Shown here one piece after another: positions 39,005 through 47,628 of a stretch of DNA of 64,000 nt. The stretch's first letter is position 1. Every line of letters begins with the position of its first letter. Source of the stretch: Natrinema salsiterrestre (GTDB lineage: Archaea > Halobacteriota > Halobacteria > Halobacteriales > Natrialbaceae); contig NZ_JAMQOT010000012.1 of assembly GCF_029502005.1 (NCBI RefSeq), forward strand, positions 1-64,000, written 5' to 3'. The notes beneath the pieces are model-generated. The model searched no databases. It was not told where the DNA came from and worked only from the letters and a program-made list of their open reading frames with translations. The position numbers were made by a program, and so were the translations under genes.

Positions 39005-39538
39005 ATGACGTATCGATATCGGTCACTCCTTGGCATTACAGTCGTGAGTGCTATCGTGACCGGTGTCGGCGTCTGGCTCGCCTATCTGCTCGAACTCGCT
39101 CTGCTTCAGGCGACGACGAACATGACGTGGCCACTACTGGTTGGGCTCATCGAGGAAGCACTCGTTCGCTTCCTCCCACTGATTCTCACGTTCTACGGCT
39201 GGAGTTACTGGCGGGGACGACTCCTCTCGAAAACCGAGGGATTGCTTGCTACCGTGGCGTCCGGATTCACTGTCGCTGGACTCGAAGTACTGCTCAAACT
39301 CGAGTACTTGGCGCAGCTAGAGGCGACGGTCCGATTCGATTCGCTATTCCTTCCGCTGGTGTTCGTACATATCCCGTTTGCGCTGCTCGCCGGGCGGTTC
39401 GTGTACGCGCTCGGAGAACGGATTCACGGAAACGAACCGATTGGAATCCCGTCGCTCTCTCGGCGAACCGTGGCGCTGCTCGTCCTCGGCTATCTCGGCC
39501 TCGCACTTGCACACGTCGGCTACAATATACTCGCCTAG
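39005..39538 (+). CDS. PrsW-like membrane protease candidate
   Basis: 177 residues with about six hydrophobic helices. Candidate metal or catalytic residues are in GLIEEALVRFLPLI (Glu50, Glu51), GLEVLLKLEYLAQLE and LALAHVGYNIL (His and Asn near the C-terminus), the spacing expected of PrsW/CPBP-type intramembrane proteases. Shorter than full PrsW proteins. It follows the Lon-like gene divergently. Activity not proven. Confidence 0.55.
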   Translation: MTYRYRSLLGITVVSAIVTGVGVWLAYLLELALLQATTNMTWPLLVGLIEEALVRFLPLILTFYGWSYWRGRLLSKTEGLLATVASGFTVAGLEVLLKLEYLAQLEATVRFDSLFLPLVFVHIPFALLAGRFVYALGERIHGNEPIGIPSLSRRTVALLVLGYLGLALAHVGYNILA

Positions 39539-39623
39539 TCGTACAAACAGAAACACGAGGAGGATTTAGGGGACGAAAATCGCGTGTCAGCTACCGATCA
39601 CTCATCGACGGAACGACGCGTGT

Positions 39624-40259
39624 TCACTCGTGGTCGTCGCCGAGAGCTGTGCTGACCATCCCGTTCAGTTCTTCGAGCTTCTCGCGAACGCGCTCGGGCT
39701 TGTCAGCCGGCGGGTCTTCCAAGGCGACCTGCTCGTGGGGATCCGGTTCGCCGACGATGACGCTCCCAATCATGCCGAGGCTCTCGTGGGGCGTACAGTA
39801 GTAGTGGTAGACGCCCTCGGTCTCGAACGTGTGTTCGAACGTTGCGCCCTGTTCGGTATAGAGACCACTGTCCCAGGCCGCCGCTCCATCGGGGACGAGC
39901 TGGGGCTGGTCATTGTCGGAGTGGTACGCGGTCGTCGAGTGGCTCCCGCTCTCGTTGTGCCAGGTCACGGTCCCACCGACGTTCACCCGCACGACGTGTG
40001 GCTCGAAGTGGTAGCCCCCGTCCTCGGTAATCATGTTCACTTCGGCCGTATCGGACGGCGCCCCGACCGCCTCGTCGTGGCCATCCTCCTCGTCGCTATG
40101 GCCGGACTCCGTGCTGGTGTCGTCTTGTCCGCTCTCGGTCGGCGTTCCGTTCGCCCCTCCGCCGTCGTTATTCTGCGTTCCGGTGCAACCGGCAAGCCCA
40201 ACGACTGCCGTACCGCCAGTCAGCTGAAGCATCCGTCGACGCGTGAGTGAGTCGGTCAT
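39624..40259 (-). CDS. Halocyanin-like cupredoxin Tat lipoprotein
   Basis: 211 residues from the ATG at 40259; the ATG at 40334 would place extra residues before the signal. The Tat lipoprotein signal is TRRRMLQLTGGTAVVGLAGC, then a long acidic Ser/Gly/Asp linker with HSDEEDGHDE. The cupredoxin site has His in HSTTAYHSD, then YYCTPHESLGM with Cys, His and Met. It holds copper and may pass electrons on the outer face. It is divergent from the second HTH/DUF7521 module across a dyad-containing region. Confidence 0.9.
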   Translation of the reverse strand: MTDSLTRRRMLQLTGGTAVVGLAGCTGTQNNDGGGANGTPTESGQDDTSTESGHSDEEDGHDEAVGAPSDTAEVNMITEDGGYHFEPHVVRVNVGGTVTWHNESGSHSTTAYHSDNDQPQLVPDGAAAWDSGLYTEQGATFEHTFETEGVYHYYCTPHESLGMIGSVIVGEPDPHEQVALEDPPADKPERVREKLEELNGMVSTALGDDHE

Positions 40260-40316
40260 GGAATCGGTCACCTTACACGTGAACCTACACACTCGGTGGA
40301 TATAGACCGGAAAGCA

Positions 40317-40337
40317 GATTTGCTGGGTCAGCAAATC
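40317..40337. promoter_or_regulatory. Perfect 9-bp dyad between halocyanin and HTH genes (putative operator)
   Basis: Arms GATTTGCTG (40317-40325) and CAGCAAATC (40329-40337) are exact inverted repeats around GGT. The dyad lies directly upstream of the HTH TATA box, 38 nt before the GTG. The dyad at 9895-9911 has the same core CTG-N3-CAG and the same position, and both modules encode paralogous regulators. Confidence 0.7.
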
Positions 40338-40343
40338 GGCGTT

Positions 40344-40353
40344 TCTTTATATA
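40344..40353 (+). promoter_or_regulatory. TATA box of the HTH module B
   Basis: TCTTTATATA ends about 22 nt before the GTG start of the HTH gene, giving the spacing for a leaderless archaeal mRNA. The nearest G/C-rich bases and the upstream dyad make this one of the better-supported promoters in the window. Confidence 0.6.
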
Positions 40354-40375
40354 CTCTTTCACAACATCACGGACT

Positions 40376-40726
40376 GTGAGTGAGGAGCGAGACATCTCGG
40401 GGATCCTCGAAATCCTTGACGACGACTATGCACGCGCAATCCTCGAGGCGACTCGCCAGAAACAGATGTCCGCCAAGGAACTCAGCGAAGTGTGCGATAT
40501 GTCTGTCTCGACGGTTTCCAGACGGGTCAACACATTACTGGAGTACGACCTGCTTATCGAGCGAACGCATATCGATCCGGACGGTCACCACTACAGCGAA
40601 TATGAGGCCCAGCTCGATCGCGTTGACGTCCGACTTCTCGAGTCTGGCTTCGACGTCCGTATCGAACTTCGAGAAGACGCCGCCGACCGCTTTACGCGCA
40701 TTTGGGATAATATGAGGAACGAATAA
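40376..40726 (+). CDS. ArsR-like winged-helix regulator (module B)
   Basis: 116 residues from GTG, paralogous over its whole length to the 9952 protein: MSAKELSEVCDMSVSTVSRR against LSAKELSEECDMSRPTVSRR. The C-terminal helix is FDVRIELREDAADRFTRIWD. It is followed at 2 nt by a DUF7521-type gene and then a second one. It probably binds the dyad just upstream and controls its own module and the halocyanin. The inducer is unknown. Confidence 0.85.
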   Translation: MSEERDISGILEILDDDYARAILEATRQKQMSAKELSEVCDMSVSTVSRRVNTLLEYDLLIERTHIDPDGHHYSEYEAQLDRVDVRLLESGFDVRIELREDAADRFTRIWDNMRNE

Positions 40727-40728
40727 CC

Positions 40729-41016
40729 ATGCACCCTGGACTCATCGTTGCAAAGCTCGTTACAATGGTTCTGGGATTCCTGATCGCCTATCAGGCGTAC
40801 CGGGGCTACCGTCGGAACAACAGCCGACCACTGCTCTATGTCGCGATTGGCTTCGTCTTCATCAGTTTCGGGGCCGTCATCGAGGGTCTCTTGTTCGACG
40901 TGGTCGGACTCACACTCTCAGACTCGGGTACGGTAGCGACCATCATCGTGGCTGTCGGTATGCTCTGTGTCCTGTACGCGCTATACGGACGCGACACCAA
41001 GGAAGTGGAGGAGTAA
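40729..41016 (+). CDS. DUF7521-type membrane protein (module B, first)
   Basis: 95 residues, three hydrophobic helices (about 5-22, 33-53, 60-84), with the AYQAYRGYRRNNSRPLLYVA motif shared with module A. Start is 2 nt after the HTH stop. The next gene begins 4 nt after the stop. A membrane sensor partnering the HTH protein is plausible. Confidence 0.8.
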   Translation: MHPGLIVAKLVTMVLGFLIAYQAYRGYRRNNSRPLLYVAIGFVFISFGAVIEGLLFDVVGLTLSDSGTVATIIVAVGMLCVLYALYGRDTKEVEE

Positions 41017-41020
41017 TCGG

Positions 41021-41296
41021 GTGGTCGCGACAACGACGGCGGTTCTGATCGGCGTCCGCTTGCTCGTACTCGCACTCGGTATCCTGATCACGTACTACAG
41101 TTTCGAGGCGTATCGACGAACGGGTGCGTACTATATGCGAAATGCTGCAATTGGCTTTGGAATCATCACTCTTGGTGTGTTCATTGAAGGAGTATTGTTC
41201 GAGTTCGGGGGGCTTGATCTCGCTCTTGTCCACATCATCGAATCGGTCGCCATCGGGCTCGGATTCGTGGTCCTCCTCATCTCGCTTCGCCGGTAG
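41021..41296 (+). CDS. DUF7521-type membrane protein (module B, second; GTG start)
   Basis: 91 residues from the GTG at 41021, preceded by a purine-rich GTGGAGGAG ribosome-binding sequence. Hydrophobic helices at about 8-22, 36-56, 62-87 and the motif ILITYYSFEAYRRTGAYYMR relate it to the preceding gene. Tandem copies in one operon suggest a duplicated or heteromeric membrane component. Confidence 0.75.
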   Translation: MVATTTAVLIGVRLLVLALGILITYYSFEAYRRTGAYYMRNAAIGFGIITLGVFIEGVLFEFGGLDLALVHIIESVAIGLGFVVLLISLRR

Positions 41297-41308
41297 CTCA
41301 AGCCGCGT

Positions 41309-42208
41309 CTACACTCCTCGAATAGTCAACACTGGCTCATCCGAGTTCCGGAGAACCCGCTCGGTCACACTCCCGATGAGCCGTCGTGAAAGACCGGACC
41401 GTCCGTGTGTTCCCATCACGACGAGATCTATCCCGTTTTGATTGCAGTATTCTTCTATTGCCTGGTGAGGAACGCCGTGAGTGATCTCAGCAGCGACTGA
41501 AACACCGTCGGCAGCTGCCCGGGACTGGACGTCTTCGACGATAGTCTCTCCGTTTTGCTCCAGTACTTGCTGCAGTTCGTCCCACGTCCATCCCGGACGA
41601 GACGCGTAGGCACCTCTATCCACAACGTAGAGGACATGAAGTGTCGCATCGTACGTCCAAGCCAAATCAAGAGCGTGAGCGACTGCCTCTCGTGCGGGCT
41701 TACTCCCATCAGTCGGGACGAGAATATGCTCAAAGCCGCCCTGGGTTTCAGATTCTGATAGCGCCGGCTTCGCTTTGACACTAAGCACGGGGATATCGAC
41801 AGTACGGACGATTCGGGTCGTTACACTGCCGAGCAGGACTCGGTCGAGACCGGTGTGTCCTCGGGTTCCCATACAGACGAGGTCGATCCCGATATCGGTG
41901 ATGTAGGAGCGAATTTCACGCGCTGGAATGCCACGGCGAACCTCAGTTACTGCGTCGAGACCATGTTCTGCAGCTCGAGTTTCGATCTGCTGGGTGGCGG
42001 CATCGCCAGCATCATACCACATGTCTGGGAGTGTCTCCAGGTCGGTTTCCAGCGTGGTCAGTTCCAGCTTTCGCTCGATGGGCGAACTGTCGACGACGTG
42101 GAGCGCGTGGACAGTTGCGTCGTATCGGCGAGCGAGCTCAAGTCCGTATTGGATTGCGGGCTCGACGTTATCGCTGCCATCAGTCGGGATGAGGATGTCG
42201 GTATACAT
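41309..42208 (-). CDS. Tandem UspA universal stress protein
   Basis: 299 residues made of two Usp domains (about 1-150 and 155-299). Each has the ATP-binding loop: CMGTRGHTGLDRVLLGS and VMGTHGRSGLSRRLIGS. UspA proteins bind ATP and help cells survive stress. It is the last gene of a minus-strand run that includes SRPBCC, a small membrane protein and DoxX. Confidence 0.9.
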   Translation of the reverse strand: MYTDILIPTDGSDNVEPAIQYGLELARRYDATVHALHVVDSSPIERKLELTTLETDLETLPDMWYDAGDAATQQIETRAAEHGLDAVTEVRRGIPAREIRSYITDIGIDLVCMGTRGHTGLDRVLLGSVTTRIVRTVDIPVLSVKAKPALSESETQGGFEHILVPTDGSKPAREAVAHALDLAWTYDATLHVLYVVDRGAYASRPGWTWDELQQVLEQNGETIVEDVQSRAAADGVSVAAEITHGVPHQAIEEYCNQNGIDLVVMGTHGRSGLSRRLIGSVTERVLRNSDEPVLTIRGV

Positions 42209-42232
42209 GGTTGGATGAGTGCGTTGATGTTG

Positions 42233-42766
42233 CTACGGACTCTCGTCCGTCGGTTTTGGGGGCTTATGGGCTGTCGACTCGATGCGTTCCTTGAAGAAGA
42301 CGAGCTCCTTGTTGGTGTGGTCGTAGAGCTTGGCCTTCCCGTCAAGAACGGTGGTAAAGAGCCGCTTTAGCAACCGGCCCCGGCGGTTATTCGGGAAGTC
42401 CATCCAGACGGCGTGTGACATCCGGGTTCCATCCTCAGTCTCTTCGAGCCGAATCGTACCACCTTCGGGGATTCGAACGGTGACAAGTCCACGAAGGAGT
42501 GGATAGTACGCTGTCCCAGTCCAGACCGCCACGTGTGGATGATCGATGTACTGAAATCGGCCGTGCAGATCGGCGTACATCCCAGCGACTTCTTCCGCCT
42601 GGTGGAATGTCGCCCCCTCTTGTGGGCGATTATCGGGTGTGTCGTATTCGAGTCCGTAGTGTTCCTCGGGGTTCGATGCCGTCCAGTGGACGGGGTCAGT
42701 TACGTAGTCCCAGATCTCCTCGGGCGATGCGTCGATGACGATTTCGGCTTTGTCAGTGACATACAT
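42233..42766 (-). CDS. SRPBCC (START-like) ligand-binding protein
   Basis: 177 residues with the SRPBCC/polyketide cyclase fold: AEIVIDASPEEIWDYVTDPV, then beta strands, and a late amphipathic helix (RGRLLKRLFTTVLDGKAKLY). These proteins bind hydrophobic ligands or act on them. It lies 24 nt before the UspA gene, so probably co-transcribed. Ligand unknown. Confidence 0.75.
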   Translation of the reverse strand: MYVTDKAEIVIDASPEEIWDYVTDPVHWTASNPEEHYGLEYDTPDNRPQEGATFHQAEEVAGMYADLHGRFQYIDHPHVAVWTGTAYYPLLRGLVTVRIPEGGTIRLEETEDGTRMSHAVWMDFPNNRRGRLLKRLFTTVLDGKAKLYDHTNKELVFFKERIESTAHKPPKPTDESP

Positions 42767-42799
42767 GGTGGTCTCTCCACGCTCTCATTTTTCCTTCGC

Positions 42800-43099
42800 T
42801 CACCGTGCGAGCGCGTTGTACAACCACGCGAAGGCGTACACGAGAACGAAGCTAATGACAGTTGCCTCGACCATGCCCGCCACCGTTCCGACGACGGTCG
42901 GTTCGAAGAACAGGTGCCACTGTTCCATCATCGCTACCGCACCCTCGTACACTCCGACAGCACCGAAGACACCGAGCAGTAGCATCACGGCTGCTGCGAC
43001 GATCGCTCCGGATGCCCCGAGTGCAATCGCGTTCAGTTCTCGGACTGCATCCTCAGCTTGGTCAGTACGGTTTGCGGTGTTGCTGGTAGTCGTGCTCAT
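42800..43099 (-). CDS. Small two-helix membrane protein
   Basis: 99 residues from the ATG at 43099, since the longer open frame to 43324 would overlap DoxX. Two hydrophobic segments (about 24-46 and 67-92) with a Gln/Trp/His-rich loop (MMEQWHLFFEP). It lies between DoxX (137 nt) and the SRPBCC gene (33 nt). No known family. Confidence 0.6.
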   Translation of the reverse strand: MSTTTSNTANRTDQAEDAVRELNAIALGASGAIVAAAVMLLLGVFGAVGVYEGAVAMMEQWHLFFEPTVVGTVAGMVEATVISFVLVYAFAWLYNALAR

Positions 43100-43235
43100 G
43101 TCTAGTAATACGTCGGCATGGTTCAATGCGATTGTCGTTACGATTCGAAAGCAAACGCCCGTCGAAGGGGACCACCGACGTTTCGTCGACATACGAAAAC
43201 GGTACAGGAGGACGTTTTCGAGGCTTCCTTTCGAA

Positions 43236-43808
43236 TCACCCGAGCAAGTACCGGAGCCACGGATTGGACTGCACGATCTCAAGGTCTTCGAGATAGGCAT
43301 CCAGCCCGAGAATCCGCCCAGCACCGAACGCGCCCAGCCCGAACAGGAGGACGGCGTACACGATGTGGTCGTCGACGACCCACCCGTGGGCGACAGGAAG
43401 CCCTGCCAGAAGCCCGCCGGTCAGCGACGCGAGCCAGTAGAACAGCATCATCACCGCACCCCAGAAGGCGCTCCAACGGACGAACGCACCCAAGATAAGT
43501 GCGAGTCCGGTCAACGTGAGCCCCCACATATTGAGCTGGTCGATGAGTGGGTTCCCAGCCATACTCCCCCAGAATCCCATCAGCGGATTACCTTCCGGGA
43601 CGGCGTTCATCAGGAAACCAGCGGCAGTCCAGTTGTTCTCCGGGTTGGCGTCCAGATACGTGACGAGCTTCGTGACGCCGCCCTGAAAGAGCGTCCACCC
43701 CATCACGATGCGAAGGAGGAACAGTGAGTATCCGACCCAGTGCTCGGAGTAGTCGAACGTGACGGGACGGCCCCAGATTTCCGTTTCGAGGGTTTCTGTC
43801 GTTGCCAT
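43236..43808 (-). CDS. DoxX-family membrane protein (third copy)
   Basis: 190 residues from the ATG at 43808; the ATG at 43829 is an alternative. Four hydrophobic helices, GYSLFLLRIVMGWTLFQGGV and the late GAGRILGLDAYLEDLE, ending RYLLG. Compared with the 9280 copy it has a longer N-terminus. It leads the run to the small membrane protein, SRPBCC and UspA genes. Confidence 0.85.
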   Translation of the reverse strand: MATTETLETEIWGRPVTFDYSEHWVGYSLFLLRIVMGWTLFQGGVTKLVTYLDANPENNWTAAGFLMNAVPEGNPLMGFWGSMAGNPLIDQLNMWGLTLTGLALILGAFVRWSAFWGAVMMLFYWLASLTGGLLAGLPVAHGWVVDDHIVYAVLLFGLGAFGAGRILGLDAYLEDLEIVQSNPWLRYLLG

Positions 43809-43829
43809 AGTGCAGCTAGAATGATTCAT

Positions 43830-44190
43830 TCATAATTTATTACAATTGTGCTTATTAAGGGGCGGATATCAGGGCGAGAAATCTTCGAATCGAAACCGAC
43901 CAATGAGTATGGCCATCACTCCCGATTGCTGGTCTGCTCAATCTGATGGGTATGTATTCCCGTATGCACGCTCGCTCTGAGTAACCCGGAGTTCGTGGGG
44001 GCAGCGGTTTCAGACAGTATTAGACCCGAACAGTGAACCGCATACGCTCCCCTCGCAGTCGTTTGTCCCCGTGCGATGCGGCGAACCCAGTCGAAGCCAG
44101 CTCACGATTTTGATTCTATGGGTAAGTGACGCCCCCTGTTTTTGATTTGTAAGCGCAATCGACAAAGACGATGCCTGCGATGGTGTACAT
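43830..44190. other. Intergenic region between DoxX and the YHS permease
   Basis: No gene is seen. The left end is AT-rich (CATAATTTATTACAATTGTG at 43831-43850) and probably holds the DoxX promoter on the minus strand. A short segment at about 44105-44120 (TTTTGATTCTATGGG) partly matches the metal-locus motif and lies about 75 nt before the permease start. The rest shows no feature. Confidence 0.4.
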
Positions 44191-45594
44191 ATGCAGGCCG
44201 CGCTCGTCGAGGGGATTCTCGAATCGCTACGGATCGGTATTGGATTTCTCTGGACAGCCGCGTGGGCGATTATTATGGGGCTCGCCATCACGAGTCTCGT
44301 CCAGGTCTACGTCTCGAAAGAGCGGATGGCCAACGTTCTCGGAGAGGGGAACCTGAGTGGACTCACAAAGGCGACACTGTTCGGCGCTGCGAGTAGTGGG
44401 TGTAGCTTCGGGGCCGTCGCCATCGGGAAAGGATTGTTCAAGAAGGGAGCGCATACAGTGAACTTCCTCGCGTTCATGTTCGCGTCGACGAACCTCATCG
44501 TGGAGTTGGGTCTGATGATTCTGATTCTCCTCGGGTGGGAGTTCCTCGTCGCAGAACTCCTCGGTGGCGTCATCCTCATCGCCGTGATGGCACTGCTCGT
44601 CCATCTGACGCTCCCCGAGAATCTGTTCGAGCAAGTCCGGCAGGAACTGAATCAACACGACCACGAGCAGGGAACCACCGAGGACCCGACCTGCGGAATG
44701 GAAGGCAAAGACGAGTACTCGCTGGTGACCGACGGTAGCGAGACGCTGAAGTTCTGCTCGAAGGGCTGTATGGAGACCTACCAGCAGGAAGCCGCAAGTA
44801 GCGGCGGCTGGCAAAATGAACTCCTCTCGTGGGGCGGGTGGTACAAAATCGGGAATCAGTATCGCAAGGAGTGGTCGATGATCTGGACGGACGTCATCGC
44901 GGGCTTTCTCATTTCGGGGTTCGTCATCGTCTTCGTCCCCCAGCGGGTGTGGAACACGCTGTTCCTCCAGGGCGACGGACTACTCGTCAGCGCCGAGAAC
45001 GCCATCATGGGAGTGACGATCGCCGTTATCAGCTTCGTTGGGAGCATCGGCAACGTCCCGTTTGCCGTCGCATTGTGGGGCGGCGGTGTCAGCTTCGCCG
45101 GAGTCATCGCGTTCGTCTACGCCGATCTCATCACGATTCCAGTCCTGAACGTCTACCGGAAGTACTACGGCTGGAAAGTGATGCTGTACATCCTTGGCGT
45201 CTTCTTCGTCACGATGGCCTTTACCGGCTTCCTCATGGAGCAACTGTTCGCGGCGCTCGACATAATCCCGAACCTCGCTGGCGGGCAGACAGCGTCCGAA
45301 CAGACGTACTTCGAGCTCAACTACACCTTCTACCTCAACATAATCGCGTTCGCACTCTCTGGCTTCCTCCTCTACGTCTACCGCCGAGGATTGGGTGCCC
45401 CCGGCCAATATCGTGACCCGGTCTGTGGGATGCGGACCGATGATAGCGGGCCGAGTCTCACCCACGACGGCGAGACGTACTACTTCTGTTCGAACCGGTG
45501 CAAGCAATCGTTCGAGAAGCACCCATCCAAATTTGCACATCAGCACCCACAGGTTTCTGGGACGGGAGCTTCCCAGAACCATGAGGATCACTAA
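44191..45594 (+). CDS. Soft-metal permease with two YHS/TRASH domains
   Basis: 467 residues. The permease has the same layout as the 31156 protein (GAASSGCSFGAVAIGKGLFK, then the second half). A central Cys-rich module (PTCGMEGKDEYS ... KFCSKGCMETYQ) is followed by more helices. A second, complete YHS module ends the protein (DPVCGMRTDDSGPSLTHDGE and YYFCSNRCKQSFEKHPSK). Two metal-binding modules on one exporter is unusual. Copper, zinc or arsenic-type ions are likely substrates by family. Confidence 0.85.
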   Translation: MQAALVEGILESLRIGIGFLWTAAWAIIMGLAITSLVQVYVSKERMANVLGEGNLSGLTKATLFGAASSGCSFGAVAIGKGLFKKGAHTVNFLAFMFASTNLIVELGLMILILLGWEFLVAELLGGVILIAVMALLVHLTLPENLFEQVRQELNQHDHEQGTTEDPTCGMEGKDEYSLVTDGSETLKFCSKGCMETYQQEAASSGGWQNELLSWGGWYKIGNQYRKEWSMIWTDVIAGFLISGFVIVFVPQRVWNTLFLQGDGLLVSAENAIMGVTIAVISFVGSIGNVPFAVALWGGGVSFAGVIAFVYADLITIPVLNVYRKYYGWKVMLYILGVFFVTMAFTGFLMEQLFAALDIIPNLAGGQTASEQTYFELNYTFYLNIIAFALSGFLLYVYRRGLGAPGQYRDPVCGMRTDDSGPSLTHDGETYYFCSNRCKQSFEKHPSKFAHQHPQVSGTGASQNHEDH

Positions 45595-45726
45595 CCGTCA
45601 TGTCTCGATACCAAGTATCGTGGCCAGGTAGCCCAGAGTATTGCTTCGGCCAATCAAAACAGGTACAGCGATGTCTCGAGAACTCTTATGCATGAGCAGG
45701 TATCTCGGCGGATCAAGGTGGGGGAC

Positions 45727-46317
45727 ATGAATCGGCGGCGAGCCGATACAGTGGTCGGTGGCTTGGTCGCCGCCGTCCTCGTCGTCGGCGGTGTGCTCAG
45801 CTGGCAAGCATATCAGCAACAGCAAGCCTTCGACCAGATGGGATCGATGATGGGCACGTCGATGGGGTCTGTTCACGGAACAAATCCACTTTGGTACGTC
45901 CTCGAAACCTTCCTCGTCTCGGCTGTCATCGGTGGGGGGTATCTCGTGATTCGGGATGAGGTCATCAGCAGAGACGTAACCGACCGCTCACAGAATGAAA
46001 TGGCGAATCCGACCGATCCGGAGGGTGACGAATCGCCAGAGGGAACCACCCAACCAGACGGGGCTATCAATCCAGAGTCTCAGCCACAGGCTCGTGTGTT
46101 GGAACTCTTGCCGGATGATGAACGCCGTATCCTCGAACCAGTCATCTCCTCGCCCGGCATCACACAGATCGAATTACGAGATCGCTCGGACTTCTCGAAG
46201 AGCAAGGTCAGTCAGACGGTCAGTGCCCTCGAGAAGCGTGGACTGTTATACCGCGAGCGTCAGGGGCGAACGTATCGTATCTATCCGAGTGACGACCTGC
46301 GGCAGAGTCAGAGCTAG
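45727..46317 (+). CDS. Membrane-anchored winged-helix regulator with a Met-rich loop
   Basis: 196 residues from the ATG at 45727. Two hydrophobic helices (about 9-27 and 55-75) flank a short external loop holding Met 38, 41, 42 and 46 and His50 (MGSMMGTSMGSVHG). After an acidic linker, a C-terminal winged helix is RILEPVISSPGITQIELRDR, then KSKVSQTVSALEKRGLLYRE. The layout suggests a membrane sensor that reads an external ligand, possibly metal, and acts on DNA directly. It follows the YHS permease. Confidence 0.75.
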   Translation: MNRRRADTVVGGLVAAVLVVGGVLSWQAYQQQQAFDQMGSMMGTSMGSVHGTNPLWYVLETFLVSAVIGGGYLVIRDEVISRDVTDRSQNEMANPTDPEGDESPEGTTQPDGAINPESQPQARVLELLPDDERRILEPVISSPGITQIELRDRSDFSKSKVSQTVSALEKRGLLYRERQGRTYRIYPSDDLRQSQS

Positions 46318-46386
46318 CATTTGCTAGCGCCTATCGATCAGTTTTGTAGTTAGGCGTCGTATCTACCCCATATGTAATCGCCACGT

Positions 46387-46531
46387 CCCCTACTTGATAA
46401 CGGACTACGAAGCGGCGAGGCTCAAAGCGGATGAAGAGGGGACCGAAGAACCGGACACCCGAGACACAGAACAGACAGCGAGGGATCAGCCCGGATTACT
46501 GGCGACTCTCAGGAGCCGACTCGCTCGATAA
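46387..46531 (+). other. Open frame fragment without a start codon
   Basis: An in-frame segment reads HVPYLITDYEAARLKADE, then an acidic run, then TARDQPGLLATLRSRLAR before a TAA. The composition is haloarchaeal and protein-like, yet no ATG, GTG or TTG precedes it convincingly. It may be the end of a decayed gene. Family not recognised; the surrounding 46318-46675 holds nothing else that I can see. Confidence 0.3.
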
Positions 46532-46675
46532 TTCCCGGTCCAGGTCACCCCACTTGCTGTCTCGAAGGTCGGCTCGTGAATCCACACCTTTCGAAGACGC
46601 TGGCTTCTGATGTCAACGCTACATCGTCTTCTTCCAGCCACCGTCCATCGATCAGTGTATCGTCAATTAGGCAGC

Positions 46676-46892
46676 ACTCTTCTCCAGTATGGCCAATCCT
46701 CGGTCCAGGATGAATGAGTGGCTCGAAGACAATCAGGAACTCTACTGGAAGATTGTCATTCCCGCCAAGTGCAAACGGGAGTTCCGCGACAAACTGGACC
46801 AGGCGAATATAAATCAACGAACATTATTCCCGGCCTCGATGGAATCGCGACGTGGCTCAAGGAGTATTACAGACCGAGCGCTTCGCAGTGAC
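46676..46892 (+). pseudogene. FRG-domain protein, C-terminal remnant with a frameshift
   Basis: The remnant reads ALFSSMANPRSRMNEWLEDN, then ELYWKIVIPAKCKREFRDKL and ANINQRTLFP, which follows the C-terminal part of FRG-domain proteins. After the CCCGG at 46829-46833 the frame breaks; with one extra G the DNA continues GLDGIATWLKEYYRPSASQ and a stop at 46890-46892, completing the family end. The N-terminal part is gone and an in-frame stop precedes the fragment. FRG proteins occur in defence and toxin settings, so this may be scar tissue of an earlier system. Confidence 0.55.
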
Positions 46893-46931
46893 TGCACGGA
46901 AAAAGGGGAGATGGAACTGCTGGCCAACTAC

Positions 46932-47393
46932 TCAGTGTCGTCCGTGATGGTGCTTCCTACGGCGATGGCACTTCTGGCGGTGATGGGGACTCCGTTTCGT
47001 GGATTCCTCCTCAGTCCGTTCGGCCTCGCTCGCCGTTTCGGAATCGACGTCGATTCGCTTTTCGACGTCCGCTATCGAATCGTTCTCCAGCAGTATCTCC
47101 AGTCGGCGTTCGAACTCCGTGTCGTCGATTTCGCCAACTGCGTACTGCCGTTTGAGAGTATCTAGAGCCACCGATTCGTCCGTCGAACCGCTCGAGGTAT
47201 CACCGTACGCCTCGGAGGGGTCGTTCGATTCACTGTCGGCCAGTGCCCACACTGCCCCGGCCCCGACGACGAACGCGGGGAGAAGCCAGAACCAGGCGCT
47301 GTTCGACCCCGCAGCCGCGAGACCACCACCGAGCGTCAGGAGGCCGACGACCCAGTTGCGGCTCACCGTCACGCCCCCAATTGCATGTTCCAC
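46932..47393 (-). CDS. SHOCT-domain membrane protein
   Basis: 153 residues. Two hydrophobic helices (about 14-29 and 33-51) precede an acidic linker and the SHOCT motif LDTLKRQYAVGEIDDTEFER. A long polar C-terminus ends in a basic, His-rich tail (HHRQKCHRRRKHHHGRH), which might bind metal or nucleic acid. It is transcribed alone on the minus strand and diverges from the SHOCT remnant at 47629. Confidence 0.7.
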   Translation of the reverse strand: MEHAIGGVTVSRNWVVGLLTLGGGLAAAGSNSAWFWLLPAFVVGAGAVWALADSESNDPSEAYGDTSSGSTDESVALDTLKRQYAVGEIDDTEFERRLEILLENDSIADVEKRIDVDSETASEAERTEEESTKRSPHHRQKCHRRRKHHHGRH

Positions 47394-47628
47394 ACATTAC
47401 TGTTGCAACCATGCGACCAAAAGGCTCACGGCGTCTCGCGGTGGGGCCGTCGTGGCATTTGCGGTCTCCATGGGGGTGGGTTCAGTCGACCTGTCAATAC
47501 ACGCGGCGCCAGTAGAACAGATAGAGCGCGATGACGAGATCCCGCAGGAGTTTCGAACTTCGCCCGCAGTGGACGAGGCCGTTGATCGTCAAGAGAGCGG
47601 TATCCTCGCCGAGATACACGGCCCTTGG

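Noticed and set aside
43921-43950. Third copy of the HTH operator dyad before the YHS permease
   Set aside because: GATTG and CAATC arms occur, but the core and spacing differ from the two real copies and no HTH module is adjacent.
46545-46817. Minus-strand 90-residue frame
   Set aside because: It lies opposite the FRG remnant, has no domain, and is less convincing than the plus-strand remnant that matches a family in two frames.
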